Below are positions 26,257 through 35,355 of a DNA stretch of 64,000 bases, piece after piece; the first letter of the stretch is position 1; the number at the start of each line of letters is the position of its first letter. Source of the stretch: Sphingobacteriales bacterium (lineage in GTDB: Bacteria; Bacteroidota; Bacteroidia; Chitinophagales; JADIYW01); assembly GCA_016719635.1 (NCBI GenBank), contig JADJYT010000001.1, positions 248,001 through 312,000 on the forward strand, read 5' to 3'. Below the pieces are notes generated by a model. It ran no database searches and was not told the DNA's origin. It saw only the letters and a list, made by a program, of their open reading frames with translations. A program made the translations under genes and the position numbers.

Positions 26257-27060
26257 TTAATAGACATTGTCTATGGTTAAACAGTTCCCGGAAGAGAATT
26301 TGTAGAAATTACCATTTACTTCTTGGAAGAACTCAATACCAATGCAATGCAAGACTGATACATCAGCGGTCATTACCGTACCGACAGGAAGTGAAGCATC
26401 TAATACCTCACCTGCATATGCAGCATTTAATGGTGAATAGGAACCATAGGTTGTACTACTCAACTCATTTAATTCGGGATTAGTAGGCTCATACGTGCCG
26501 GTGGAAGCATTAAATGCGTAATCTGAAACTACTCCAATCGCATTTATGTACCGGAAATGTGTAGCTCCGATTGGTGCATTGATAGAGCTGGCAGGTGTTG
26601 CAGCCAAGGTGGTGAAATTACTTGTTAACCGGTCTACAGAATGATTCAGTAAGTACGGCACATAAGAAACACTGGCAAAGGAAATGTTTTTATCAAATCC
26701 AAAACCATGTAAGTACGTGCGCTGTGTACTTATTTCTACTTTTCTTTCACCACGAGCTTCTGTACCATCTTCCAGGTTAATTTTCTTCATGATGGATGTC
26801 AGCCTTCCGGTACATTGCGGGTCTGTCATACCGTTCAGTACTTCTGACATTGCAACACGGATTGATTTTCCTGCTTTTGCACAGCCTCCAAATTCAGACA
26901 TGTTTTCTCGAGTACGTTGAAACTCTGGAGCCGTTTTAACTTGTGCATCGGTTGGACCGCCGGACATGCCTGCGAAATATCCTTCTTGCCCTTTGATTTT
27001 AAAATGTCTGATGTCGCCGATGGTACCGACATATTTTAAGGGACCTTTTTGTTTAGCCAT
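26257..27060 (-). CDS. Conserved hypothetical protein of a Bacteroidota-typical family
   Basis: 267 aa. The N-terminus (MAKQKGPLKYVGTIGDIRHF, then PEFQRTRENMSEFGGCAKAG) resembles a widespread but uncharacterised family in Flavobacteriia and Chitinophagia. No signal peptide or membrane segments; the C-terminal half is beta-rich with many Ser/Thr/Ala. I do not know its function. Single gene with its own terminator. Confidence 0.72.
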   Translation of the reverse strand: MAKQKGPLKYVGTIGDIRHFKIKGQEGYFAGMSGGPTDAQVKTAPEFQRTRENMSEFGGCAKAGKSIRVAMSEVLNGMTDPQCTGRLTSIMKKINLEDGTEARGERKVEISTQRTYLHGFGFDKNISFASVSYVPYLLNHSVDRLTSNFTTLAATPASSINAPIGATHFRYINAIGVVSDYAFNASTGTYEPTNPELNELSSTTYGSYSPLNAAYAGEVLDASLPVGTVMTADVSVLHCIGIEFFQEVNGNFYKFSSGNCLTIDNVY

Positions 27061-27086
27061 TTTTTTTAGATTTAAATGTTTAAAAA

Positions 27087-27596
27087 TTATTTACAAGTAT
27101 TACAATATTTACTTCTGTCTTTTAAATTATATGATCTCCAAAAGGAAGGTGGACAAACGCCAGTCATTCCACACTTCCAAAGTCCTGTTTTTTCATTTAT
27201 TGCAATCACCATCAAAGATTTTAAAAGTGAATCTTTACTGTATGTTTGATAATGCCATGCCCATCCATTACGAATTAGCATACTGTCCAGTCGTTGATTA
27301 TTAATCCAAATATCAGCAAGCACTCTACCATACAAATCTTTCCCGGTACTGTCATACGATACCATTTTACCTGATATTAATTTACTTGTGTACACGAATG
27401 ATAAATAACCATAAGGTTGTTTTAATTCAGGTGCATCAACATTTTTGAGACGTAAAGTAAAATATGTATTTCCTTTTCTCAAAACATAAGTATCTCCATC
27501 TTTGACACAAACAACTCTTGCACTATCATTTGCTGATAACTTCAAGCAAAATGCCAAAGAAATAATGATAAATAATATCTTATAAAATCGAACCAT
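27087..27596 (-). CDS. Secreted thermonuclease (SNase) family protein
   Basis: 169 aa from the ATG at 27596, which gives a signal peptide (FYKILFIIISLAFCLKLSA). SNase fold signatures: VVCVKDGDTYVLRKG, LRLKNVDAPEL, KDLYGRVLADIW and LIRNGWAWHY. These carry the Asp and Arg residues of the Ca-dependent active site (one catalytic Glu is not obvious in this family branch). Expected to cut DNA/RNA outside the cytoplasm. A longer in-frame leader to 27680 would bury the signal peptide and is less likely. Confidence 0.85.
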   Translation of the reverse strand: MVRFYKILFIIISLAFCLKLSANDSARVVCVKDGDTYVLRKGNTYFTLRLKNVDAPELKQPYGYLSFVYTSKLISGKMVSYDSTGKDLYGRVLADIWINNQRLDSMLIRNGWAWHYQTYSKDSLLKSLMVIAINEKTGLWKCGMTGVCPPSFWRSYNLKDRSKYCNTCK

Positions 27597-27735
27597 GCAC
27601 CAAATATAAATACACTGGATATACTTGTAAAATAAGAGCTTCCGACATTTCCGTTTTTGCATAATTATGCCAACAAACACACTTTTACCTATGTAAAAAA
27701 TTAATTATCTTTACTCATAAATTGAATATTTGACA

Positions 27736-27924
27736 ATGAATAGACTGTGTATTTATCCGAAAGACATTCAGATAATCACAGGCAAAAGTGACAGATATGG
27801 CAGATACCTTATTAAAAGAATCAGGGAATATTTCAAGAAAGAACAACACCAGGTTGTTACTATTGAAGAGTTTTGCCAGTATATGGGATTACAGTTTGAG
27901 GTTGTTTTCAAGCAATTAAACTAA
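27736..27924 (+). CDS. Small conserved Bacteroidota protein (62 aa)
   Basis: 62 aa from ATG 27736. Pattern YPKDIQIITGKSDRYGRYLI, then a Lys-rich helix, VTIEEFCQYMGL and a C-terminal LN. It resembles short helix-turn-helix-like accessory proteins widespread in Bacteroidota, often near mobile genes. Possibly DNA-binding; function unknown. Divergent from the nuclease gene. Confidence 0.65.
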   Translation: MNRLCIYPKDIQIITGKSDRYGRYLIKRIREYFKKEQHQVVTIEEFCQYMGLQFEVVFKQLN

Positions 27925-28027
27925 AATCTCAGTCCGCCTTTGCTTATGATAGGCAACCGGCATCTTAAAATCCAGCTTCTTATTTTCCTTTAATTGTTGT
28001 GTGGTTGCATTTATTCAACTTTTTATA

Positions 28028-28049
28028 GGTCACATTTGAGGTCACATTT
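28028..28049. repeat. Tandem direct repeats next to tRNA-Arg
   Basis: GGTCACATTT occurs twice with a 12-bp period (28028-28037 and 28040-28049), between the small gene and the tRNA terminator. Short direct repeats beside a tRNA 3' end resemble arm-type integrase sites, but no integrase gene is visible. Confidence 0.5.
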
Positions 28050-28052
28050 AAA

Positions 28053-28090
28053 AAATAAAGGGTTTCAGCACCTCGCTAAAACCCTTATTT
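28053..28090 (-). terminator. Terminator downstream of tRNA-Arg
   Basis: Stem of AAATAA/TTATTT, GGGTTT/AAACCC and AGC/GCT with one bulge and one mismatch; on the minus strand it is followed by a T-rich run. Lies just after the 3' end of the tRNA. Confidence 0.7.
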
Positions 28091-28095
28091 TACTG

Positions 28096-28168
28096 TGACC
28101 GCGGCACGAATCGAACGTGCGACCGACTGCTTAGAAGGCAGTTGCTCTATCCCCTGAGCTACGCGGCC
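28096..28168 (-). tRNA. tRNA-Arg (anticodon TCT)
   Basis: 73-nt cloverleaf on the minus strand: acceptor GGCCGCG/CGCGGTC (one G-U), D-arm GCTC/GAGC, anticodon stem ACTGC/GCAGT with loop CTTCTAA (anticodon TCT), T-arm GCACG/CGTGC with TTCGATT loop, discriminator A. No encoded CCA. Reads AGA codons. Its 3' end faces the accessory region to the left. Confidence 0.95.
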
Positions 28169-28278
28169 AAATGGATTATTTGCAAACTTTTATATTGGAA
28201 ACTGCAAACTTTTCCTGTAACGGAGTGCAAAGATATTCTTTAAATGACTAATTTCCCAAAAAATAAGTTTAAAAAATC

Positions 28279-28960
28279 ATGTCCGAAACGAACATACAGA
28301 TAGAAGAGAGCTGGAAAAGGGTATTGGCCGATGAGTTTGAAAAACCGTATTTCAGGGAACTGCGGCATTTTCTGCAGCAGGAAAAAACAAGCGGTAAAAG
28401 CATCTATCCGCCCGGTTCCCTTATATTCAATGCTTTCAATTCCACACCGTTTGACAAAGTGAAAGTGGTGATACTGGGGCAAGACCCCTATCACGGAACG
28501 GGACAGGCACATGGCTTGTGTTTTTCCGTGCAGCACGGCGTCAAACCACCGCCCAGCCTGGTGAATATCTTTAAGGAACTGAAGGATGATGTTCCGGGAT
28601 TTGAGATACCCGGCCATGGCTGCCTTCAGAAATGGGCGGAACAGGGTGTGTTTTTATTGAACGCCATCCTGACGGTGGAAGCCAACCAGCCGACCTCGCA
28701 CCAGAAAAAAGGCTGGGAAGAATTTACAAATGCCGTGATTCAAAAGCTGTCCAAAGAACGCAGGGGACTGATATTTATCCTGTGGGGGGCATTTGCACAG
28801 CAAAAAGCTGTGCTGATTGACGACACCAGGCATACCATCCTGAAAGCGGCGCACCTCCCCTTTTTCCGCCTACAATGGTTTTTTCGGCTGCAATCATTTT
28901 TCCAAAACCAATGAAATACTGGCACAAAAAGGAGAAGCAACGATAGACTGGCAGCTATAA
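28279..28960 (+). pseudogene. ung: Uracil-DNA glycosylase, frameshifted near the C-terminus
   Basis: Base-excision repair enzyme removing uracil from DNA. The first 192 codons are a normal family-1 UDG: water-activating motif GQDPYHG (Asp69), FSVQHGVKPPPSLVNI, LLNAILTVEANQPTSH, and the catalytic His (His192) of the H-P-S-P loop. Just after that His (28855-28866, within CTCCCCTTTTTCC) the frame is lost and a stop comes at 28914. The +1-shifted frame continues perfectly as YNGFFGCNHFSKTNE and ends IDWQL at 28960, the expected UDG C-terminus. Adding two nucleotides would restore HPSPFSAY. So either a real recent inactivation or a sequence error; the protein made as written would have a wrong final 20 or so residues. 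Confidence 0.88.
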
Positions 28961-29169
28961 GGAATTGGTAAAAACGCTAAAGGCATATTTGAAAATTGCA
29001 TCCACAATCTCGAATATGAATAATTTATGATAAGCCATAAAACTATATATTGATAACATGAAACATAGATTTCATCTTATAAATCCTTACAGTTAGCCAT
29101 AACTGAACCAATAGTCCTGGAATAACAATAGTATAACCGTACAACTGGTTTGCTTTCATGATATTTTGA

Positions 29170-29177
29170 TATTTTTG
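29170..29177 (+). promoter_or_regulatory. Bacteroidota -7 promoter box for DUF423 gene
   Basis: TATTTTTG matches the TAnnTTTG consensus, 13 bp before the ATG at 29191; a TTTG at 29149-29152 could be the -33 element (17-nt spacer). Confidence 0.5.
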
Positions 29178-29190
29178 TGCAAAATTATTT

Positions 29191-29580
29191 ATGCAAAAGA
29201 CCTTTGGAATCATTGTCGCTGTTTACGGAGCATTGGCCGTCATACTGGGTGCTTTCGGCGCACATGCTCTGAAAGACAAGCTGGATGCCTATCAACATAC
29301 GATTTATGAAAAAGCCGTCAGCTACCAGTTTTACCACGTCATAGCCCTTATGGCAGTTGTATTTTTAGCCGATAAGATACAGGCAAAGACTCTGACATTG
29401 GCGGGCTGGTTTTTCACCGCCGGCATCCTGTTGTTTTCCGGTTCCTTATATTTACTGGCCACCCGCAGTTTACTGGGTACGGATGCACTGACTCCTGTTT
29501 TAGGACCGGTTACACCATTGGGCGGTTTATGTCTTATCACAGGCTGGGTTTTGCTGGCAATTTCTTTCACCAAACTGTAA
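29191..29580 (+). CDS. DUF423 family membrane protein
   Basis: 129 aa with four predicted membrane helices. Family features: GALAVILGAFGAHALKDKLD, the YEKAVSYQFYHVIALM segment and PLGGLCLITGWVLLA at the end. YgdD-like inner-membrane protein of unknown function. Single gene with its own promoter box just upstream. Confidence 0.9.
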   Translation: MQKTFGIIVAVYGALAVILGAFGAHALKDKLDAYQHTIYEKAVSYQFYHVIALMAVVFLADKIQAKTLTLAGWFFTAGILLFSGSLYLLATRSLLGTDALTPVLGPVTPLGGLCLITGWVLLAISFTKL

Positions 29581-29672
29581 TATTTTTTGTCTGCTCAAAT
29601 ACTGATAACGGATAACCTGTCGTTTAAAAAAGTCAGACTCCGGTTTCCATCCTTTTTATCCAAAAATAACCC

Positions 29673-32231
29673 ATGAAAAAAACACCCGCTTTCTTCCTTT
29701 TTCTTTTGTCCTTCTCTCTGCTCCTGCTGACTCTCTCCCTATCCGCTCAGCCGCCGCAGGGATTGAACGGACCGCCGCCTGCTATCGGCAGGATTTACGG
29801 GAAGGTACTGGATGCAGCCAAAAATACCCCATTGGAGTATTCTTCTGTGACTATCCAGAACCTGAAAGATTCCAGCAAAATATACGGAGGCCTTGTAGAT
29901 GAAAAAGGAAATTTTGAAATCTCCAATATCCGCTTAGGTGCCTATAGACTTACCGTCAGTTTTGTAGGATATACGGACTATGTGATTGAAAAACTATCAA
30001 TCATTCCGCCGGACAAAGTGGAAACGAATCTGGGCACCCTTAAAGTTCAGGAAGATACAAAGGTATTGCAGGAAGTGGAAATCACCGGAGAGAAGAGCAT
30101 CATGACCGTGAATGCGGAAAAAAAGGTTTTTAATATCGAAAAAAATATCATGACGGCAGGCGGTTCCGCAACGGATGCCCTGAAACAGGTGCCTGTTGTG
30201 GAGGTAGATCAGGATGGCAATCTTTCCATGCGCGGTTCGGGCAATTTAAAGGTCTTTATCAATGGGCGGCCTTCGGGAATTACGTCCAACAATACGAAAG
30301 CGATACTCGATGCCATTCCCTCTTCCCAGATTGAGAGTATAGAAGTCATTAATAATCCATCAGCCAAATACGATGCGGAAGGAGAAGTGGGAATCATCAA
30401 CATTGTCCTGAAAAAAAACACCAAAATAGGGCTAAACGGAAATTTCACCGTTGGATACGGCACCAAATACGATATCAATACAGGAGTGACACTCAATTTC
30501 AGGAAGAAAAGTATCAGCTTTTCGACCTCTTATAACTTTCGGTTTACCGAATCCTATTACAAAGGGATCGGCGAACGGTATAATTTTTATCCCGGACAGC
30601 CTCCGTTCTACCTGAACACCAATGATTATGGTACAACCCTGAATTTTTCCAACACGATCAACTCCAGTTTAGACTGGTACATAAAGGAAAAAAACACCTT
30701 ATCGTTTTCTTTGCTGCTGAGTGAATCCAACGGCAATGGAAAAGGGAAGGTGAATACTGATTTTTTGGATTCCCTGTTTAATTACATCAATTCTTACGAC
30801 CGATATTCCAACTCGAAGAATGTAAACTGGAATGGGGAGGTCAATGCTTCCTTCAGAAGAACATTCAAAGACAACAGCAATGACCTGGTCATTGCAGGGA
30901 ATTATGCCTATTCTGACAGAACCAGCAAGCCTGTTCGCTATGTGCAAAAGACATTAGATGTAAACGACAAGGAGGTTTTGATGATTCCGCAACGGCAAAC
31001 CAACAGCAACTATAATACCGGCCACTCCGGGTTTGTGCAGGCAGATTATACGCAGCCATTCAAAAAGATCCAATCAAGGCTGGAATTCGGTTATCGGTTC
31101 AATATGCGTGACTATACCACCGAACTATATGCTGATTCGTTGAATACCACCACGCTGGTGACCGTTTATGACAGTTCCATTTCCAATAGATACCGATATC
31201 AGGAAATGATCCATGCCGGTTATATCATTTTTGGCGGAAGCATCAAAAAAATCGCCAACTACAAAGCCGGCATACGGCTGGAAAATACAAACATCGATTT
31301 GACGCAGAATGTAGGCAGCCAATCCTACCGTCAAAAATATTTTGATTACTTCCCGTCAGCATCCTTGTCCTTCAATTTAAAAAAGAACCATTCACTAAGT
31401 GTGAGTTACAGCAAACGTATCAACCGGCCAAACCCGGAACAGCTCAATCCGTTTGGCAACTACAGCGATCCGTATAACATCCTGACCGGTAATCCGGGAA
31501 TGAAACCTGCCTACACACATGCGGCAGAAATAACCCATGTCAAAAACATAGATATCAAACCGGGAAAAAGAGATTCCACCTTTCAGCGAAGCGTCTTTTT
31601 CAGCACCACCGTTTATTATCGTTACGCATACAATGTTTTCACCCGTTTCAGAACGGTTGACAGCCTTGGCCGTTCTGTTGTAAACTTTGACAACCTGAAT
31701 ACCGGACAAAATATCGGTGTGGAGTTTACCAATAAGACAACCCTATTCAGGTGGTGGAATTTTGTGCTGTCTGCTAATTTATTTTACAATAAGATACAGG
31801 GAAATGTGCCTAATGGCGAGGTGGATGCCACCACCAACAGTTTTCAGTATAACCTGCGGTTAATGAATACGTTTAACCTTACTCCAAGGGCAACGCTTCA
31901 GCTCATGGTTTCTTACAGAAGCAAAATCAAGTTCCTTCAGGGAGAAATCACTCCGATGGTTTTTGCCAATATCGGATTCCGTTATGATTTCTTAAAGGAA
32001 AACAGAGCGAGCATCGCAGTAAATGTAAGCGACATATTTCATTCTCAGTATTTTGGTGTTTCCACCAATGGCAGTACATTTGACGGCACTGTCAGACGTT
32101 ATTGGGAAAGTACCGTGGGCAATATAGTGTTTACCTATCGTTTTGGGAAGTCAGAGCAAAAACAAGGTATGCCCAAACAGAAGAAATCCAACTTTGAAGA
32201 CAGTGGCAGCGGCGTGGAAGGCGGCGGATAG
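29673..32231 (+). CDS. TonB-linked outer-membrane beta-barrel protein (OMP_b-brl_3 type)
   Basis: 852 aa. Signal peptide (about residues 1-26, ending LSAQ), then a CarboxypepD_reg-like domain (GRIYGKVLDAAKNTPLEYSS ... GNFEISNIRLGAYRLTVSFV), a plug-like region (KQVPVVEVDQDG, LKVFINGRPSG, IESIEVINNPSAKYDAEGEV) and a long beta-barrel with alternating aromatic strands. The C-terminus is a Lys/Ser/Gly-rich tail (KKSNFEDSGSGVEGGG) rather than the usual terminal aromatic. Probably an outer-membrane receptor or barrel of unknown substrate. Ends 3 bp before the convergent TPR gene. Confidence 0.88.
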   Translation: MKKTPAFFLFLLSFSLLLLTLSLSAQPPQGLNGPPPAIGRIYGKVLDAAKNTPLEYSSVTIQNLKDSSKIYGGLVDEKGNFEISNIRLGAYRLTVSFVGYTDYVIEKLSIIPPDKVETNLGTLKVQEDTKVLQEVEITGEKSIMTVNAEKKVFNIEKNIMTAGGSATDALKQVPVVEVDQDGNLSMRGSGNLKVFINGRPSGITSNNTKAILDAIPSSQIESIEVINNPSAKYDAEGEVGIINIVLKKNTKIGLNGNFTVGYGTKYDINTGVTLNFRKKSISFSTSYNFRFTESYYKGIGERYNFYPGQPPFYLNTNDYGTTLNFSNTINSSLDWYIKEKNTLSFSLLLSESNGNGKGKVNTDFLDSLFNYINSYDRYSNSKNVNWNGEVNASFRRTFKDNSNDLVIAGNYAYSDRTSKPVRYVQKTLDVNDKEVLMIPQRQTNSNYNTGHSGFVQADYTQPFKKIQSRLEFGYRFNMRDYTTELYADSLNTTTLVTVYDSSISNRYRYQEMIHAGYIIFGGSIKKIANYKAGIRLENTNIDLTQNVGSQSYRQKYFDYFPSASLSFNLKKNHSLSVSYSKRINRPNPEQLNPFGNYSDPYNILTGNPGMKPAYTHAAEITHVKNIDIKPGKRDSTFQRSVFFSTTVYYRYAYNVFTRFRTVDSLGRSVVNFDNLNTGQNIGVEFTNKTTLFRWWNFVLSANLFYNKIQGNVPNGEVDATTNSFQYNLRLMNTFNLTPRATLQLMVSYRSKIKFLQGEITPMVFANIGFRYDFLKENRASIAVNVSDIFHSQYFGVSTNGSTFDGTVRRYWESTVGNIVFTYRFGKSEQKQGMPKQKKSNFEDSGSGVEGGG

Positions 32232-32234
32232 TTT

Positions 32235-33383
32235 TTACTTTCCCCACTTCAACTCTTCAATGAGCTCCATAAAATCTTTATCTTTCAGATAATTGGCAAA
32301 ATACTTATCTTTGTTTATATAAGTAAAATACCTGCCATTTATAAATAGTCCAAGTTCTTTGGCTCTTCTCAGAGCAAAGATAAAACCTGATTTGTCTGCT
32401 TCTGCCGCATATAAACGTGCCATATTATAAGGTATCTTCGGGTCTTGTTTATTGATAAGTGAAGCCATGACAAAATCTTCCTTAGCCCCCCCAAACTCTC
32501 CCATTTCCAGTTTACAGATACCACGATCCAGGAACATATCTGATTTATAATTCACCAATTTGATTGCATTGTCATAAAACTGAATGGCAATCGGGTATTT
32601 ATTCTGCTTATACAATGTTTTACCCAAATAATAGTGAGCGTTGGCATCGTCCGGATCCAGCTGGATAGCTGTCCACAAATCCTTATAGGCCGTATTCAGG
32701 CTGTCCATATAGTAACGAACGATACCTCTGTTTCTGTAGGCCAGCTGAAAGTCAGGCTGGAGTTTAAGGCATTTATTAAAATCCGTTTCTGCCATGCGTA
32801 AATCGATTATACTTGCTTCGGCTATATTCTGATTATTATACCTGGAAGAACCTCTGTTGTTATAGGCCAGGTAATAGGTAGAATCCAGTTTAATGACTTT
32901 ATTAAAATCCCTGATGGCCGCTTCAAAATTCTCCAGGTAATAAAAACACATACCGCGGTTGTTCAGTACACGGATGCTGGTATCCCTTATCAACAATGCT
33001 TTGGTGTAGTATTCAGCTGCAATATCAAATTTATTTTGTTTTTTGTTGTTGTTTCCTAAATCTTCGTACAATTCAAATATTTTGGGTTTAAACTTTAAAA
33101 CCTTTTCATAGGTAACATTAGCCTGTGTAAAATCTCCTATTTCAGAATAACACTTTGCCAGCAGGTATAAGGCATTGGCATCATTTGGTTTTCTGGCTAT
33201 GTATCCTTTAAGGGAAGAGATGGCAGGGAGGTATAATTTATCATCGAACTGCTGTTTGGCGAAGTCGAAAACCGGGTCACCGGACTGTGCAACAACAGCT
33301 GAGTTATTCACTAAAAGGTAAATAATTAGCAGGAAACAGTGAATACGCAGCGAACTGAATATTCTTGTGAAAGCACTATTCAT
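32235..33383 (-). CDS. Secreted TPR-repeat protein
   Basis: 382 aa: signal peptide (about residues 14-32, ending VVAQ) then at least seven tetratricopeptide repeats (for example ALYLLAKCYSEIGDFTQANV, YLAYNNRGSSRYNN, NAHYYLGKTLYKQNKYPIAI). TPRs mediate protein-protein contacts; likely a periplasmic scaffold. No catalytic domain seen. Lies 35 bp downstream of the broken GH36 gene on the same strand. Confidence 0.88.
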   Translation of the reverse strand: MNSAFTRIFSSLRIHCFLLIIYLLVNNSAVVAQSGDPVFDFAKQQFDDKLYLPAISSLKGYIARKPNDANALYLLAKCYSEIGDFTQANVTYEKVLKFKPKIFELYEDLGNNNKKQNKFDIAAEYYTKALLIRDTSIRVLNNRGMCFYYLENFEAAIRDFNKVIKLDSTYYLAYNNRGSSRYNNQNIAEASIIDLRMAETDFNKCLKLQPDFQLAYRNRGIVRYYMDSLNTAYKDLWTAIQLDPDDANAHYYLGKTLYKQNKYPIAIQFYDNAIKLVNYKSDMFLDRGICKLEMGEFGGAKEDFVMASLINKQDPKIPYNMARLYAAEADKSGFIFALRRAKELGLFINGRYFTYINKDKYFANYLKDKDFMELIEELKWGK

Positions 33384-33418
33384 AAATAAATACCTCAGTA
33401 ACTTAATAGTTTTATCGT

Positions 33419-35319
33419 TTAATTTAAAGTACGTTTTTCCACTTCAATAATAGAAAAATCCTTTTTCTCAATTCGTTTAAAGTTTCCACTTTTGTTTATT
33501 GTCTCCACGGCATAACCTGTCGGAACCTTGATGTATATCTTTACGTCGTTCAATATCCCTTCTGTCCATTTCAGTTCAATATTATTACCCGTCATAAAAA
33601 TATTTTCAATTTCTGTGCCAGAAAAGAAATGTCCGCTGCTGCCGGCGATGGCAAACGGAGTAAACCCAACGGTGAGGTAGCATTTGGAACTGTGTTTGGG
33701 AATTTCAATCCGTTTATCCCCTTTTACCAATTCCTGTTTTACATTATCATAATACAGATTGTCCGGCAGCTTATACATTTTAGACATATCTCCCGTATTC
33801 ATCAGAACCAGGAAATATTTGTCCTTTATTCGAAAATGAATGGTATAAAAATTATCCTGATACAACACCTGCACATCTTCTACAGCCATCAGCGGAAAAA
33901 TGGATTTGTACAGCAACAACGTTTTTTCATCATATTCTCCAATATTGTCAGATGTAAAAAGCAGGTGGCCGAACAGCAGGTTCGCCAGCAGCAAGGAATA
34001 TTTTTCGTCAAAGGATAGCATATTCTTATTTTTCCGGAGCAGAAAAACATCCGGATCGTTCCAGAACCATTTTCCGGAAAGATGCCGCCTTGAAATGGTA
34101 TTATGAATGGCATTTAACACGGATGGCCGCTCTCTGGCGCGTATCCATTTCAAAATCTTAAAATCCCAGGTTAAATGGATATCCGGTCCGATGCGGCAGT
34201 AATCCGTGGTTTCCATGGCCGCACTCAACGGCACTCCGCAGCCTAAAATCATCTTATCATAGCCAATACATTCCCTCAAAAACTCCATCGCTTCCCGCAT
34301 GATCTGCCCGCGCGACTTACCATATCTTGGTGCCAACGCCGTGCCATATAAAAAGTCCAGTTTCACCAGATCAAAATTCCATTCGCGCAGGACTATATGA
34401 AACACCTCTTTCAGATAAGCCCGCACTTCCTCGTTGTAAACATCCAGAGCATAAAACCAATAACTCCAGAGCGGATTAAACCCGATCTTAAAAAACTGCC
34501 TTTATCGTCTTTCACAATCCAGTCTGGTTTTTCTCTTACAATGAAGGAATCATGTTCGCAAGCCAGCGGTGCCAGCCACAATCCCGCTTTCACACCTTGT
34601 GCATGGATTTTGTCAACGATGGAAGTCAGGCCATTCGGGAAGCGTGCATTGAAATGCAGCCAGTCGCCTACCGCTTTCTGATATCCGTCATCAATCTGAA
34701 AAATTTCAATAGGGAACGTTATTTTGGCAAAAGAAAGCAAATTGTCTTCAATGATTTTTTCGGAAATGTTAGTATAGTAATAATACCAGCTGGTCCAGCC
34801 GATAGCTGGTTTGACATGAACAGATTTTAATTGCTGGGCCTCAAAATATCGCTGGAAACAGACAAACTCATACGATTGAATATGCAGTATATCCATCAGA
34901 ACGGTTTCGTTCTGCACGGCCAATCCTTCACAATCCTTTTTAATCAGTAACTGATTACGTACAGCATTGTGCTCAAAAATGGTATATCCTATGTTGTCAT
35001 TCAAAGAACCCAAAAACAACAGGTGGCGTTTGGGAAGCTGGATATAGGTATAGGTCCAGCTATGCACGATGCCTTTCTGATTTTTATACAGAAAATATGT
35101 CTGGTTTCACTGTAATCAACCTCTGGCGGTAATATAAAAATCCATCAGTTCAACAGGACGTTTGCTGTAAGGTGCACTTATAGCGATTATCATCCCCAAC
35201 CGCATCCAGCAAAAATTCCACCTTAAGCGCTTCATTTTCAAACACGGAAAAATCAGAAGACGTTATTTCTTTCGCTTCGTTGTCTGATTTATATTTCAGG
35301 AAAATTGTTGGAATTGCAT
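33419..35319 (-). pseudogene. GH36-family alpha-galactosidase, multiply disrupted
   Basis: Remnant of an alpha-galactosidase (glycoside hydrolase 36). Conserved parts: GWTSWYYYYTNI, FQIDDGYQKAVGDWL, the nucleophile region VKLDFLYGTALAPRYG, and MILGCGVPLSAAMETTDYCR. Disruptions on the minus strand, from the 5' end: a frameshift near 35302 just after the presumed ATG at 35319, a frameshift near 35178-35190, two in-frame TGA codons at 35116-35118 and 35107-35109 (each a single change from TGG), and a 1-nt loss near 34480 where the frame changes into FNPLWSYWFYALDVYNEEV. The remaining open pieces are 34411-35067 and 33419-34426. Without these the protein would be about 630 aa. Confidence 0.85.
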
Positions 35320-35355
35320 ACTAAAATTTGATAACTTGCGCTAAAATAACGAAAA

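Noticed and set aside
28028..28049. CRISPR-like repeat
   Set aside because: Only two 10-bp units with 2-bp spacing; no spacers. Better explained as tandem direct repeats beside a tRNA.
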